Origin: DASXKD01 sp963707905 | Lineage (GTDB): Bacteria > Actinomycetota > Actinomycetes > Streptosporangiales > Streptosporangiaceae | Assembly: GCA_963707905.1 (NCBI GenBank) | Contig: CAVPSA010000018.1 | Coordinates: 124,001-188,000, forward strand | Reading direction: 5' to 3' | DNA length: 64,000 nucleotides | Part shown: positions 8,028 through 18,309 of the stretch, piece after piece | Layout: every line of letters begins with the position of its first letter | How positions within the stretch are numbered: the first letter of the stretch is position 1 | Made by a program: the position numbers and the translations under genes | The notes under the pieces: model-generated | Databases searched by the model: none | Seen by the model: the letters and a program-made list of their open reading frames with translations, nothing else | What the model was told of the DNA's origin: nothing

Positions 8028-9096
8028 GTGCTCACCGGGGACCTGGACCGGCTGCTGGCGGCGGAGATCAGCGACCTGCCGGCACCCTCGGTCATGGCGA
8101 CGGGGCCCTGGCAGCCCGCCCCGCCGGACGGCGGGCCCGAGCCCGGCACGTATAGCACGCCCGTCGCATTCCGCCTGGCAAGCCGCCCGGCCAAGGCCCA
8201 GGGGATCGCGAGGGCGCTCGCGGCCGCGCTGCGCCGGGCCGACTGGATCTGCGCCGTCACCGTGACCGGCGGATACGTAACCGTGACGGTGACGCAGGAC
8301 GCGCTTGCCAGGCTCGCGGTCCGGATCACCACGGCCGGGCCCGCGTGCGCGCGCGGCACGGCGCTGGCCGACGCGGCGTTCTCCGCTCCGCCGGATCCGG
8401 ACCTCGCGACGGCACCGGACTGGGCGGACGCGCGGCGGCGTCTCGCCGCGCACCTGACCGGCCGGCTGGCCGAGGCGGCCGGTGCGTTCACATTCCCCGA
8501 CGTTCTTGCCGAACGACGGCCCGGGGCCGGTCCCCGCCCCGGACAGGCAAGAGGCCCGGTGGCGGACGCCATCGACTTCGCCGGGGCCGGTGCGATCCGG
8601 TACGCGCTGGCCCGGATGCCGCCGGGCGCCCCAGCCAGGGTGGACCCCGGCTACGCCGCGCAGCGCCGACTGGACGTCCCCGCCTATGCTGTCCGGTACG
8701 CACACGCGCACGCTGTATCCGCCCTGCGCCAGGCCGCTGACCTCGGCCTGGGCCTGGGAGACGCGGCGGAGTTCGGCCCGCGGCTGCTCGCGCACCCCAG
8801 CGAGCTGATGCTGCTCGACGAACTGTCCTGGCTCCCGGAACGGGTGGCCGGGGCGGCGCGGCAGAGGCAGGCCGGACACCTTCCCGCGCTACCTTGAACG
8901 GCTGGCCGCTGCGTACTTCGACTGCCAGGAACAGTGCCCGGCAGTGTGGCCGGGCCTAGGGCGGGGTGGTGGGGTCGGGGCTGGCATTGCGGGCAGCCCG
9001 CAGATCGTTGCCCGCCTCTGGCTGGCCGCCGCCAGCGCCACCGCGCTGCGCGCGGGCCTTGACCTGCTCGGCGTGGACGCGCCGGACCGACTCTGA
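8028..9096 (+). pseudogene. nrtL: ArgS-related anticodon-binding protein NrtL, frameshifted
   Basis: The first frame (8028-8897) encodes an ArgS-like N-terminal domain and then, without the catalytic Rossmann domain, the beginning of a DALR anticodon-binding domain (DFAGAGAIRYALARM, YAVRYAHAHAVSALR). It ends at TGA 8895. The missing DALR end is found in the next frame up to 9096 (RYLERLAAAYFDCQEQCPAV, then RLWLAAASATALRAGLDLLG and VDAPDRL). Removing one base near 8881-8886 joins them. This is the NrtL family found before lysA in actinomycetes. The break may be a sequencing error or real decay. Confidence 0.75.
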
Positions 9097-9270
9097 TTCC
9101 GAGGTAACCAAGGGGAGTTATGGATCAGCCTTCGTCGGCCACCTGGACATACACGCCGCAGGCGCCGGGCCGAACGCCGCGACTGCGTCGCGGGAGCCCG
9201 GCGCCGAGACTGTGCCGTCTTGTGCCCTTCGGGCACGAGGGGCCTCCCGAAGCCAGCGCGCGGCCTTCTT

Positions 9271-9304
9271 GCGCGCCTCCGGCACGACGTCCCGCGAGGG
9301 AGGC
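9271..9304 (+). repeat. Two-box dispersed repeat, copy 1 (upstream of lysA)
   Basis: Box 1 is GCGCGCCTCCGGCACGAC (9271-9288) and box 2 is CGCGAGGGAGGC (9293-9304). The GGGAGG of box 2 is the ribosome-binding site of lysA. GCCTCC in box 1 can pair with GGAGGC in box 2. A small hairpin (GTGCCC/GGGCAC) precedes it. Other copies lie before thrC and, inverted, between the thiolase gene and meaB. Confidence 0.6.
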
Positions 9305-9313
9305 CAGCTAGCA

Positions 9314-10762
9314 GTGAGCCGGACTCACCCAGCCGGGCCGCGGCATGCGGACGTGCTGCCCGCCGAGCACCCGCCCGCGCCCCCGGCCGACCTGAACGCG
9401 CTTGACCCGGCGATCTGGCCGCGCGGCGCGCGGCGCGTTGCCGGGGTCCTCACCGTCGGCGGCATCGACGTACGTGACCTGGCCGGGCAGTACGGCACCC
9501 CGGTGTTCGTCCTGGACGAAGAGGACTTCCGCGGCCGGTGCCGCGACTTCATCCAGGCGTTCGGCGACCAGGCCGCCGTGTTCTACGCGGCCAAGGCGTT
9601 CTGCTGCCGCGCGGTGCTGCGCTGGGCGGCCGGCGAGGGCCTCGGCGTGGACGTGTGCACCGGCGGGGAACTCGAGGTCGCGCTGGCGGCCGGGGTCGAC
9701 CCGGCGATGATCACCATGCACGGCAGCAACAAGCTGCTCACCGAACTGGACCGCGCGGTGGCCACGGGCGTCGGTCACGTGGTGGTCGACTCGTTCGAGG
9801 AAATCGCCCGGCTCGCCTACCTCACCGAGGAACGCGATGCGCTCCTGGACGGCGGCCGGCCGGCCGGGCATCGTAATGCAGCGAAACCCGGCGGTGCGGG
9901 ACGGCCGCCGCGGGTGCTGGTGCGGGTCACCACCGGCGTGGAAGCGCACACGCACGAGTTCGTGGCAACGGCGCACGACGACCAGAAATTCGGCTTCTCG
10001 CTGTCCTCGGGCGCGGCCGACGAGGCGGTGCGCCGGGTGCTCGACGCGCCGTCGCTGGACTTCGCCGGGCTGCACTCGCACATCGGGTCGCAGATCTACG
10101 ACACGGCGGGGTTCGACGTGGCGGCGCACCGGGTGCTGGAACTGGCCGTCCGGATCCGCGCCGAGCACGGCGTGCACATCGACGAACTGGACCTCGGCGG
10201 CGGCTTCGGCATCGCCTACGTGCCGCAGGACGACCCGGCGGACATCAAGGTGGTCGCGCAGAGCCTGCAGGACATCGTGCGCGCCCAGTGCACGGCCGCG
10301 GGCCTGGAGATGCCCAGGCTCACCGTCGAGCCTGGCCGGGCGATCGCCGGGCCGGGCACCGTTACCCTGTATGAGGTCGGGACCATCAAGGACGTGGACG
10401 GGCTGCGCAGCTATGTCAGCGTCGATGGCGGCATGAGCGACAACATCCGAACGGCGCTGTACGGGGCGGAGTACACGTGCGCGCTGGCCTCCCGGGAGTC
10501 GGCGGCGCCGCCGATGCTGTCCCGGCTGGTCGGCAGGCACTGCGAGAGCGGGGACATCGTGGTCAGGGACACCTACCTGCCGGCCGACCTCGCGCCGGGG
10601 GACCTGGTCGCGGTGGCGGCCACCGGCGCGTACTGCCGCTCGATGGCGAGCAACTACAACCACGTGCCGCGGCCGCCGGTGATCTCGGTCCGCGACGGCG
10701 CCTCCCGCGTCCTGCTCCGCCGGGAAACCCACGAAGACCTGCTCAGCCTGGATGAGGGATGA
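9314..10762 (+). CDS. lysA: Diaminopimelate decarboxylase
   Basis: This is the last step of lysine synthesis, converting meso-diaminopimelate to L-lysine with pyridoxal phosphate. The 482-residue protein has the fold III PLP Lys in FYAAKAF (about residue 94), the HSHIGSQI and ELDLGGGFGIAY motifs, EPGRAIAG, and the dimer-interface SVDGGMSDN. The GTG start follows GGGAGG at 10 bases. Longer in-frame starts run through the repeat and the end of nrtL and are rejected. The stop overlaps the hom ATG (ATGA), so the two are translationally coupled. Confidence 0.95.
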   Translation: MSRTHPAGPRHADVLPAEHPPAPPADLNALDPAIWPRGARRVAGVLTVGGIDVRDLAGQYGTPVFVLDEEDFRGRCRDFIQAFGDQAAVFYAAKAFCCRAVLRWAAGEGLGVDVCTGGELEVALAAGVDPAMITMHGSNKLLTELDRAVATGVGHVVVDSFEEIARLAYLTEERDALLDGGRPAGHRNAAKPGGAGRPPRVLVRVTTGVEAHTHEFVATAHDDQKFGFSLSSGAADEAVRRVLDAPSLDFAGLHSHIGSQIYDTAGFDVAAHRVLELAVRIRAEHGVHIDELDLGGGFGIAYVPQDDPADIKVVAQSLQDIVRAQCTAAGLEMPRLTVEPGRAIAGPGTVTLYEVGTIKDVDGLRSYVSVDGGMSDNIRTALYGAEYTCALASRESAAPPMLSRLVGRHCESGDIVVRDTYLPADLAPGDLVAVAATGAYCRSMASNYNHVPRPPVISVRDGASRVLLRRETHEDLLSLDEG

Positions 10763-12060
10763 ACCGTCAGGGACGGCCGCTGAAGGTGGCGCTGCTTGGC
10801 TGCGGCAACGTCGGCTCCGAGGTGTACCGGCTCATCGGTGACCAGGCCGCCGACCTGGCTGCCCGGGTCGGTGCGCCGGTCCAGGTGGCCGGGGTCGCGG
10901 TGCGCCGCCCGGGCCGGGCCCGCGGCGTGACCGTGGATCCGGGGCTGATCACGGCCGACGCCCCCGGCCTGGTCAGCCGGGACGACATCGACATCGTGGT
11001 CGAGGTGATCGGCGGCATCGAGCCGGCCCGGTCCCTGCTGCTCACCGCGCTGCGGTCCGGCAAGGCCGTGGTCACCGCCAACAAGGCGCTGCTCGCCGAG
11101 GACGGCATGACGCTGCACGACGCGGCGCGCGCCGCCGGGGCCGACCTGTACTACGAGGCGTCCGTGGCCGGGGCGATCCCGCTGCTGCGGCCGCTGCGCG
11201 AGTCGCTGGCCGGCGACGCGGTGCACCGGGTGCTCGGCATCGTCAATGGCACCACCAACTACATCCTCGACCAGATGGACACCTCGGGGGCCGGGTTCGC
11301 CGACGCCTTGGAAGAGGCGCAGGCGCTCGGCTACGCGGAGCCCGACCCGACCGCCGACGTGGAGGGGTTCGACGCCGCCGCCAAGGCCGCGATCCTGGCC
11401 GGCCTGGCGTTCCACACCAGGGTCAATGCTGCCGACGTGCACCGGGAGGGGATCACCGGGGTCACCCCGGCCGACATCGCCAGCGCGCGCACGCTGGGCC
11501 ACGTGGTCAAGCTGCTGGCGATCTGCGAGCGCGGCGACGGCGGTGTCTCGGTGCGGGTGCACCCGGCGATGATCCCGCGCGCGCACCCGCTGGCCGGGGT
11601 CCGCGAGGCCTACAACGCGGTGTTCGTCGAGGCGGAGTCCGCGGGCAGGCTGATGTTCTACGGCGCCGGCGCCGGTGGCGTGCCGACCGCCAGCGCGGTG
11701 CTCGGCGACATCGTCGCGGTTGCCCGCAACCGGCTGGCCGGCACCCGCGGCCCGGACGCGACGACCTACGCCGACCTGCCTGCGCTGCCGATGGGCCAGG
11801 CACTGACCCGCTACCACATCTCCCTGGACGTGGCCGACAAGCCGGGTGTGCTGGCCCGGGTCGCGGAAGCGTTCGCCAGGCACGACGTGTCGATCAAGGC
11901 GGTGCGCCAGGAGGGCCGGGGCGACGACGCCCAGCTCGTCATCGTCACCCACGTGGCGCCCGACGCGGCGCTGGCCGCCTGCGTGGCCGACCTCGGCGCG
12001 ATGGACGCGGTCCGCGCGGTCGCCAGCGTGATGCGGGTCGAGGGGGAGAGCGACGAATGA
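10759..12060 (+). CDS. hom: Homoserine dehydrogenase
   Basis: The enzyme reduces aspartate semialdehyde to homoserine, the branch to threonine and methionine. The 433 residues comprise an N-terminal NAD(P)-binding fold (LLGCGNVGSEVY near residue 10), the catalytic region TANKALLAEDG, a substrate domain with IVNGTTNYIL and YAEPDPTADVEGFDAAAKAAIL, and a C-terminal ACT domain from about residue 354 (ISLDVADKPGVLARVAEAF). The ACT domain suggests feedback control by threonine, as in related enzymes. It overlaps lysA by four bases. Confidence 0.96.
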   Translation: MNRQGRPLKVALLGCGNVGSEVYRLIGDQAADLAARVGAPVQVAGVAVRRPGRARGVTVDPGLITADAPGLVSRDDIDIVVEVIGGIEPARSLLLTALRSGKAVVTANKALLAEDGMTLHDAARAAGADLYYEASVAGAIPLLRPLRESLAGDAVHRVLGIVNGTTNYILDQMDTSGAGFADALEEAQALGYAEPDPTADVEGFDAAAKAAILAGLAFHTRVNAADVHREGITGVTPADIASARTLGHVVKLLAICERGDGGVSVRVHPAMIPRAHPLAGVREAYNAVFVEAESAGRLMFYGAGAGGVPTASAVLGDIVAVARNRLAGTRGPDATTYADLPALPMGQALTRYHISLDVADKPGVLARVAEAFARHDVSIKAVRQEGRGDDAQLVIVTHVAPDAALAACVADLGAMDAVRAVASVMRVEGESDE

Positions 12061-12081
12061 CCCCTTCCGCTCCATCGTCTG

Positions 12082-12153
12082 GCGCGCCTCCGGCACGACT
12101 CTGCTTGTACCGGCCCCACCGCCCCGCCCAACGCGCAGCGCCGCGAGGGAGGC
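12082..12153 (+). repeat. Two-box dispersed repeat, copy 2 (upstream of thrC)
   Basis: Box 1 (GCGCGCCTCCGGCACGAC, 12082-12099) is identical to the copy before lysA. Box 2 (CGCGAGGGAGGC, 12142-12153) follows after a 42-base spacer. GGGAGG of box 2 is the ribosome-binding site of thrC, whose ATG begins three bases after the box. Confidence 0.6.
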
Positions 12154-12156
12154 AAT

Positions 12157-13221
12157 ATGCAGAGCAGGCATGACGGCGGCGGCATCATCCGCCGGTACCG
12201 GCAGTGGCTGCCGGTACCGGACGGCGCGCCGGTGATCTCCCTCGGCGAGGGGTCCACCCCGCTGATCCCCGCGCCGGTGCTGTCGGACATGACCGGCTGC
12301 GAGGTCTACCTCAAGGTCGAGGGCGCCAACCCGACCGCCTCGTTCAAGGACCGGGGCATGACGGTCGCGGTGAGCATGGCCGCAGCGCAGGGCGCCAAGG
12401 CGGTGATCTGCGCCTCCACCGGCAACACCAGCGCCAGCGCCGCCGCGTACGCCGCCCGGGCCGGGCTCACCTGCGCGGTGCTCGTGCCGCGCGGCAAGAT
12501 CGCCCTCGGCAAGCTGGCCCAGGCCCTGGTGCACGGCGCCAGGCTGCTGCAGGTGGACGGCAACTTCGACGACTGCCTGGAACTGGCCCGCAAGCTCGCC
12601 AGCGATCACCCGGTCGCCCTGGTCAACTCGGTGAACCCGGACCGCCTGGAAGGCCAGAAGACGGCCGCGTTCGAGATCATCGAGGCGCTCGGGGACGCCC
12701 CGGACGTGCACTGCCTGCCGGTCGGCAATGCCGGGAACATCACCGCCTACTGGATGGGCTACCGGGAGTACGCGAAGGCGGGGAAGGCGGCGCGGACGCC
12801 GCGGATGTTCGGGTTCCAGGCCAGCGGGGCCTCGCCCATCGTCCGCGGCGAGCCGGTGCTCGCGCCGGTCACGATCGCGACCGCGATCAGGATCGGCAAC
12901 CCGGCCTCCTGGCACCTGGCCGAAGAGGCCAGGGACGCCTCGGGTGGGCTGATCGGCTCGGTGACCGACCGCCAGATCCTGTCCGCCTACCGGCTGCTGG
13001 CCGCGCGCGAGGCGGTATTCGGCGAGCTTGCCTCCGCCGCGGGGGTGGCCGGGCTGCTCCAGGCCCGCGAGAACGGGCAGCTCGACGCGGGTTCCGTGGT
13101 CGTCTGCACGATCACGGGCAACGGGCTGAAGGATCCGGGGTGGGCGGTGTCCGCCGCGCCCGCGCCGGTGACGATCCCGGTGGACGCGGGCACCGCGGCG
13201 GCCGAACTCGGGCTGGCCTGA
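12157..13221 (+). CDS. thrC: Threonine synthase
   Basis: The PLP enzyme converts O-phosphohomoserine to threonine. The 354-residue protein has the Lys-containing motif NPTASFKDRGM (Lys about 64), the Ser/Asn loop CASTGNTSASAAAYAARAG, a PLP-phosphate loop (LPVGNAGNI), and the C-terminal TITGNGLKDP. Length and motifs fit the short actinobacterial class. It is separated from hom by 96 bases containing the two-box repeat, and thrB follows after 16 bases. Confidence 0.96.
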   Translation: MQSRHDGGGIIRRYRQWLPVPDGAPVISLGEGSTPLIPAPVLSDMTGCEVYLKVEGANPTASFKDRGMTVAVSMAAAQGAKAVICASTGNTSASAAAYAARAGLTCAVLVPRGKIALGKLAQALVHGARLLQVDGNFDDCLELARKLASDHPVALVNSVNPDRLEGQKTAAFEIIEALGDAPDVHCLPVGNAGNITAYWMGYREYAKAGKAARTPRMFGFQASGASPIVRGEPVLAPVTIATAIRIGNPASWHLAEEARDASGGLIGSVTDRQILSAYRLLAAREAVFGELASAAGVAGLLQARENGQLDAGSVVVCTITGNGLKDPGWAVSAAPAPVTIPVDAGTAAAELGLA

Positions 13222-13237
13222 TGGGATCGGTGGCCCG

Positions 13238-14323
13238 GTGAACTGGGCACGGTCGCCCGCCGTGGTGCGGGCTCCCGCGACGAGCGCCAACCTGGGACCA
13301 GGCTTTGACGCGTTCGGGCTGGCCCTGGGGCTGCACGACCAGGTCGAGGCCTGGGTGACCGGCGGCGGGCTGGCCGTGGAGGTGCACGGCGAGGGCGAGG
13401 AGACCGCCAGCGCGGGGGAGCGGCACCTGGTGGTCCGGGCGGCACGGGCCGCGTTCGACGCCATGGGCGGCCAGCCTGCCGGCCTCGTGCTGCGCTGCAC
13501 CAACGGGATCCCGCACGGGCGGGGGCTCGGCTCGTCGGCGGCCGCCGTGGTGTCGGGGATCCTGGCCGCCCGCGCACTGGTGGCCGATGGCGCGGACCTG
13601 CTGCCCGACGCCGGGGTGCTCCGGCTCGCCGTGGACCTCGAAGGGCACCCCGACAACGTGGCGGCGTGCCTGGCGGGCGGGCTCACCATCGCCTGGCAGC
13701 CCGCCGCCCGCCCCGTCAGCCTGCTCCGGTTCGACGTGCTCGGCGCGATCACCGCCGTGGCCTGCGTGGCGCCCAGTGCCATGGCGACGCACGAGGCACG
13801 GGCCGCGCTGCCCGCGTCGGTCCCGCACGCGGACGCGGCCGCCAACGCGGCCCGCAGCGCGCTGCTGCTGGCCGCGCTCACCAGCGACCCGGCGGTGCTC
13901 TTCGACGCCACCGAGGACTACCTGCACCAGCGGTACCGGGCGGCGGCCATGCCACCGACCGCTGAACTGCTGGCCAGGCTGCGCCGGGCCGGGGTGGCGG
14001 CGGTGATGTCGGGCGCGGGACCGAGCGTGCTGGCGCTTGGCCTGGCGGGTACCCGGCCTGGCCTGGCCGTTGTGGATTCAATCGCCAGGGAAACGGGTAT
14101 CGCTTGGCGTGTAACCCCCCTCAAGGTCGACCGGCAGGGTGCCACCGTCCAGCCCGGCGGGACGGGTGAGCCCCCGCCGGAGGCCGCGCGGCAAGGGCGA
14201 TCCACGAACCAGGACCCTGAGCCTGGCGTGCTCCCTGCGGGAGGGTCCACGCAGGGCCGGGCAACAAATCCGGCGACACACGGACCAGAGTCAAGGGAAT
14301 GCCGTGGGCTCTTATGGTGTTAA
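13238..14323 (+). CDS. thrB: Homoserine kinase with C-terminal extension
   Basis: This GHMP-family kinase makes O-phosphohomoserine for ThrC. The 361 residues include VRAPATSANLGPGFDAFGLA near the start, the phosphate-binding GIPHGRGLGSSAAAV (about 91-105), and MSGAGPSVLAL. Family members usually end near the motif seen here as VTPLKVDRQGATV (about residue 303). The last 58 residues are Gly/Pro/Thr-rich with no conserved look and are probably read-through into the rho leader region. The GTG start is directly followed by the conserved N-terminus. Confidence 0.93.
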   Translation: MNWARSPAVVRAPATSANLGPGFDAFGLALGLHDQVEAWVTGGGLAVEVHGEGEETASAGERHLVVRAARAAFDAMGGQPAGLVLRCTNGIPHGRGLGSSAAAVVSGILAARALVADGADLLPDAGVLRLAVDLEGHPDNVAACLAGGLTIAWQPAARPVSLLRFDVLGAITAVACVAPSAMATHEARAALPASVPHADAAANAARSALLLAALTSDPAVLFDATEDYLHQRYRAAAMPPTAELLARLRRAGVAAVMSGAGPSVLALGLAGTRPGLAVVDSIARETGIAWRVTPLKVDRQGATVQPGGTGEPPPEAARQGRSTNQDPEPGVLPAGGSTQGRATNPATHGPESRECRGLLWC

Positions 14324-14709
14324 GCTGGGTGCTGCACCAGGTGCCCCGCCGTCGGGGCAAGTGCTCGCCTGTCATCTGCCGCGTTACCGGCTGCATGGTC
14401 GGCTGTGGCCGGTGATTCCCTGTCAAATCTTCGGACCGCCTCTTCCCCTCCGCCGCTGTAGGCGCGGGATATGGCCTTGAAGAAATGCGACAGGACCCGA
14501 GGTTCGGGCGAGAAAGGTGTGCTTTGTGGGCCGGTCCGGGCTCTCGTCTTCGGGGGCACCAACGTGGTCTGGACTCCGCGAGCACACAGCACTTCGAGAC
14601 GGCGCCGGCCTGCGTCTGGTGCACAACTTGGCCCGGTCAACTCACCGGGCTGTAACACCAGGTCGACCGGCTCGCGAAGCCGGCGCCTGAGTTCTGGGAA
14701 GGACCCCTC
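14324..14709. promoter_or_regulatory. rho upstream leader region
   Basis: This 386-base gene-free stretch lies before rho. It contains a short hairpin (TGCCCC/GGGGCA) about 20 bases in and AT-richer segments. Long rho leaders that mediate autoregulation are known in bacteria, so this may be one. No exact promoter could be assigned. Confidence 0.4.
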
Positions 14710-16740
14710 GTGAGCGAACCCACCGAGTTCTTCGCCGGTACCCGGGATCTGCCCGGGAATACCCCGCGCCGGTCTGATCCACCCGAGCCACGGTCCGGCA
14801 CCGCTGCCGCGGCCACTTCGGCTCCGGTGACGCAGGCGCCGGCCGACGGGGCACGTCCCCCGGGCCGTGGGCTAACCAGCATGCTGCTGCCGGAACTGCA
14901 GCGGGTGGCGCAGTCCATGGGCATCACCGGAGTAGGCCGGATGCGGAAGAGCCAGCTCATTGAGGCGATCCAGAGCCGGCAGGGCGGCGCAGCCACCGGC
15001 CCCGCGCGCTCGGCGACCGCGAGCGCCGCACTTGACCATTCCGCCACGCGGGGCGCGCCTGCGGGAGCCGGCGCACCCCGCCGCCGTGAGCAGGAAGCCA
15101 TGGAACCTGACAGACCCATTCAGCCAGCCTCGGGGGAGGGCAGCCAGGCCGTCACGTCCGGCCGGGACATGCGGGCCGGCTCGGCACCGGGCGCCAGCGG
15201 CGGTCCCAGCCAGCTGACGTTCGCCCCGGCGGCCGACACCGTTGGCGCCGCGGCCCCGGCGGGCGAGGCCCCGTCCGGTGGCGGTGCGCGCGAGGCCACG
15301 GGCGATGGCCAGGCGGCCGGCGACGGCCAGCCAGCGGGCGACGGCCCGCGCGAGCGGCCGCGGCGCCGCAACAACAACGTGCGCCGCGACGACGCCCCGC
15401 GCGGGGGCGAGGCCCGCGACTCTCGCGACCAGCCGGAACAGCGGTCCGACCAGGGCCGGGACGGCTCCCGCGGCGGTGCGCCCGCCGACCAGGGTGGCCG
15501 CGGCGATGACGACGACCGCGGCGGCCGGCGCAACCGGGACCGGTTCCGCAACCGCAACCGGCGCCGTGGCGAGCGCAGCGGCGAGGCCGAGCCGGTGATC
15601 ACCGAGGATGACGTGCTCATCCCGATCGCGGGCATCCTCGACGTGCTCGACAACTACGCATTCATCCGCACCACCGGCTACCTGCCCGGGCCCAACGACG
15701 TGTACGTGTCCCTGTCCCAGGTGCGCAGGCACGGCCTGCGCAAGGGCGACGTCATCGAGGGCGCGGTGCGCCAGCCGCGCGAGGGGGAGCGCCGGGAGAA
15801 GTTCAACGCCCTGGTCCGGCTGGACAAGGTGAACGGCCTCGACCCCGAGGCGTCCCGGGCCCGGCCGGAGTTCTCCAAGCTGGTGCCGCTGTACCCGCAG
15901 GACCGGCTGCGCCTGGAGACCGACCCCGGCGTGCTGACCACGCGGATCATCGACCTGGTCAGCCCGATCGGCAAGGGCCAGCGCGGGCTCATCGTGTCGC
16001 CGCCCAAGGCGGGCAAGACGATGATCCTGCAGGCGATCGCCAACGCGATCACCAAGAACAACCCGGAATGCCACCTCATGGTCGTGCTCGTGGACGAGCG
16101 GCCTGAAGAGGTCACCGACATGCAGCGGACGGTCAAGGGTGAAGTGATCCACTCGACCTTCGACCGCCCGGCCGAGGACCACACCACGGTCGCGGAACTG
16201 TCCATCGAGCGGGCCAAGCGGCTCGTGGAAATGGGCCACGACGTGGTCGTGCTGCTCGACTCCATCACCCGGCTCGGGCGGGCCTACAACCTGGCCGCCC
16301 CGGCGAGCGGCCGGATCATGTCCGGTGGTGTGGACTCCACCGCGCTCTACCCGCCGAAGAAGTTCTTCGGCGCGGCGCGCAACATCGAGCACGGCGGCTC
16401 GCTGACCATCCTGGCCACCGCCCTCATCGAGACCGGGTCCCGCGCGGACGAGGTCATCTTCGAGGAGTTCAAGGGCACCGGCAACATGGAACTGCGGCTG
16501 CGCAGGGAACTCGCCGACAAGCGGATCTTCCCGGCCATCGACATCGACGCGTCCAGCACCCGTAAGGAGGAGATCCTCCTGACGCCGGAGGAGCTGAAGA
16601 TCGTCTGGCAGCTCCGCCGGGTGCTCCACGCGCTGGAGCCGCAGCAGGCGCTCGAGGTGCTCCTGGACCGGATGAAGGGCACCAAGAGCAACGCGGAGTT
16701 CCTGCTCCAGGTCCAGAAGACCACGGTCAGCAACAGCTAA
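14710..16740 (+). CDS. rho: Transcription termination factor Rho
   Basis: Rho is the hexameric RNA-dependent ATPase that ends transcription. The 676 residues show an N-terminal Rho/SAP-like helical domain (LPELQRVAQSMGI...LIEAIQ, about 59-91). A Gly/Arg/Asp-rich disordered insert of roughly 200 residues follows (about 95-297). The RNA-binding cold-shock fold starts near residue 307 (GILDVLDNYAFIRTTGYL), Walker A is PPKAGKTMI (about 431), and VLLDSITRLGRAYN and the SGGVDSTALYPPKKFFGAARN region follow. The long insert is typical of actinobacterial Rho. The GTG start is the first in-frame start after the leader. Confidence 0.96.
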   Translation: MSEPTEFFAGTRDLPGNTPRRSDPPEPRSGTAAAATSAPVTQAPADGARPPGRGLTSMLLPELQRVAQSMGITGVGRMRKSQLIEAIQSRQGGAATGPARSATASAALDHSATRGAPAGAGAPRRREQEAMEPDRPIQPASGEGSQAVTSGRDMRAGSAPGASGGPSQLTFAPAADTVGAAAPAGEAPSGGGAREATGDGQAAGDGQPAGDGPRERPRRRNNNVRRDDAPRGGEARDSRDQPEQRSDQGRDGSRGGAPADQGGRGDDDDRGGRRNRDRFRNRNRRRGERSGEAEPVITEDDVLIPIAGILDVLDNYAFIRTTGYLPGPNDVYVSLSQVRRHGLRKGDVIEGAVRQPREGERREKFNALVRLDKVNGLDPEASRARPEFSKLVPLYPQDRLRLETDPGVLTTRIIDLVSPIGKGQRGLIVSPPKAGKTMILQAIANAITKNNPECHLMVVLVDERPEEVTDMQRTVKGEVIHSTFDRPAEDHTTVAELSIERAKRLVEMGHDVVVLLDSITRLGRAYNLAAPASGRIMSGGVDSTALYPPKKFFGAARNIEHGGSLTILATALIETGSRADEVIFEEFKGTGNMELRLRRELADKRIFPAIDIDASSTRKEEILLTPEELKIVWQLRRVLHALEPQQALEVLLDRMKGTKSNAEFLLQVQKTTVSNS

Positions 16741-16885
16741 CGGCTCACCCCGGGCCGGAGCTGGGAATCTTCGCGGCCTGCCGCATGTTCTCAGCTCTGG
16801 CACACTCGTAAGGCATAAGCGGTACCGGTTCACGCCCGCCGGATCCTCCGGCGCGGCGACCCGGCGACCAGGCAGGAGTATTTAC

Positions 16886-17104
16886 GTGAGGCCAAACATT
16901 CACCCGGACTACGTGGTGACGACGGTGACCTGCTCGTGCGGGAACACCTTCACCACGCGGTCGACGGCACGCAACGGCAATATCCACGCTGACGTCTGCT
17001 CGAACTGCCACCCCTTCTACACCGGCAAGCAGAAGATCCTCGACACCGGTGGCCGCGTCGCTCGCTTCGAGCGGCAGTTCGGCAAGAAGGGGCCCAGCAA
17101 GTAG
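16886..17104 (+). CDS. rpmE: Ribosomal protein bL31 (zinc-binding form)
   Basis: The protein is 72 residues. MRPNIHPDY is followed by TCSCGNTF and VCSNCHPFYTGKQK. The four cysteines mark the C+ zinc-binding type of large-subunit protein L31. The GTG start follows AGGAGT. A perfect 19-bp hairpin begins 9 bases after the stop. Confidence 0.97.
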   Translation: MRPNIHPDYVVTTVTCSCGNTFTTRSTARNGNIHADVCSNCHPFYTGKQKILDTGGRVARFERQFGKKGPSK

Positions 17105-17112
17105 CTTGACTC

Positions 17113-17159
17113 AGATCACCGTGCCGGGAGGCCCGCGACGCCTCCCGGCACGGTGATCT
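17113..17159 (+). terminator. Strong hairpin terminator after rpmE
   Basis: There is a perfect 19-bp inverted repeat (17113-17131 with 17141-17159) and a 9-base loop, ending in TT. It separates rpmE from prfA. Confidence 0.85.
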
Positions 17160-17196
17160 TGGCCGTTATAGGGGATTTGGCACGAAGGGAAGCACG

Positions 17197-18261
<1,065 letters not shown>

Positions 18262-18309
18262 GGGGTAATTCCAGCGGCCGGTGGCCGCCGCCAGCCCGGC
18301 AGGCCCGCG

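Noticed and set aside
8966..9313. Longer lysA with about 116 extra N-terminal residues
   Set aside because: The extension overlaps the end of nrtL and the two-box repeat, has no conserved sequence, and a good ribosome-binding site precedes GTG 9314.
9120..9313. Small gene between nrtL and lysA
   Set aside because: It consists of the repeat element and nrtL end read in other frames, with no conserved sequence.
10654..13911. Very long minus-strand open frame across hom, thrC and thrB
   Set aside because: It is antisense to three clearly conserved genes and is low-complexity Arg/Gly/Ala sequence, the usual shadow in high-GC DNA.
14471..14713. Leader peptide or small gene before rho
   Set aside because: It has no ribosome-binding site and a random composition; it overlaps the rho start.
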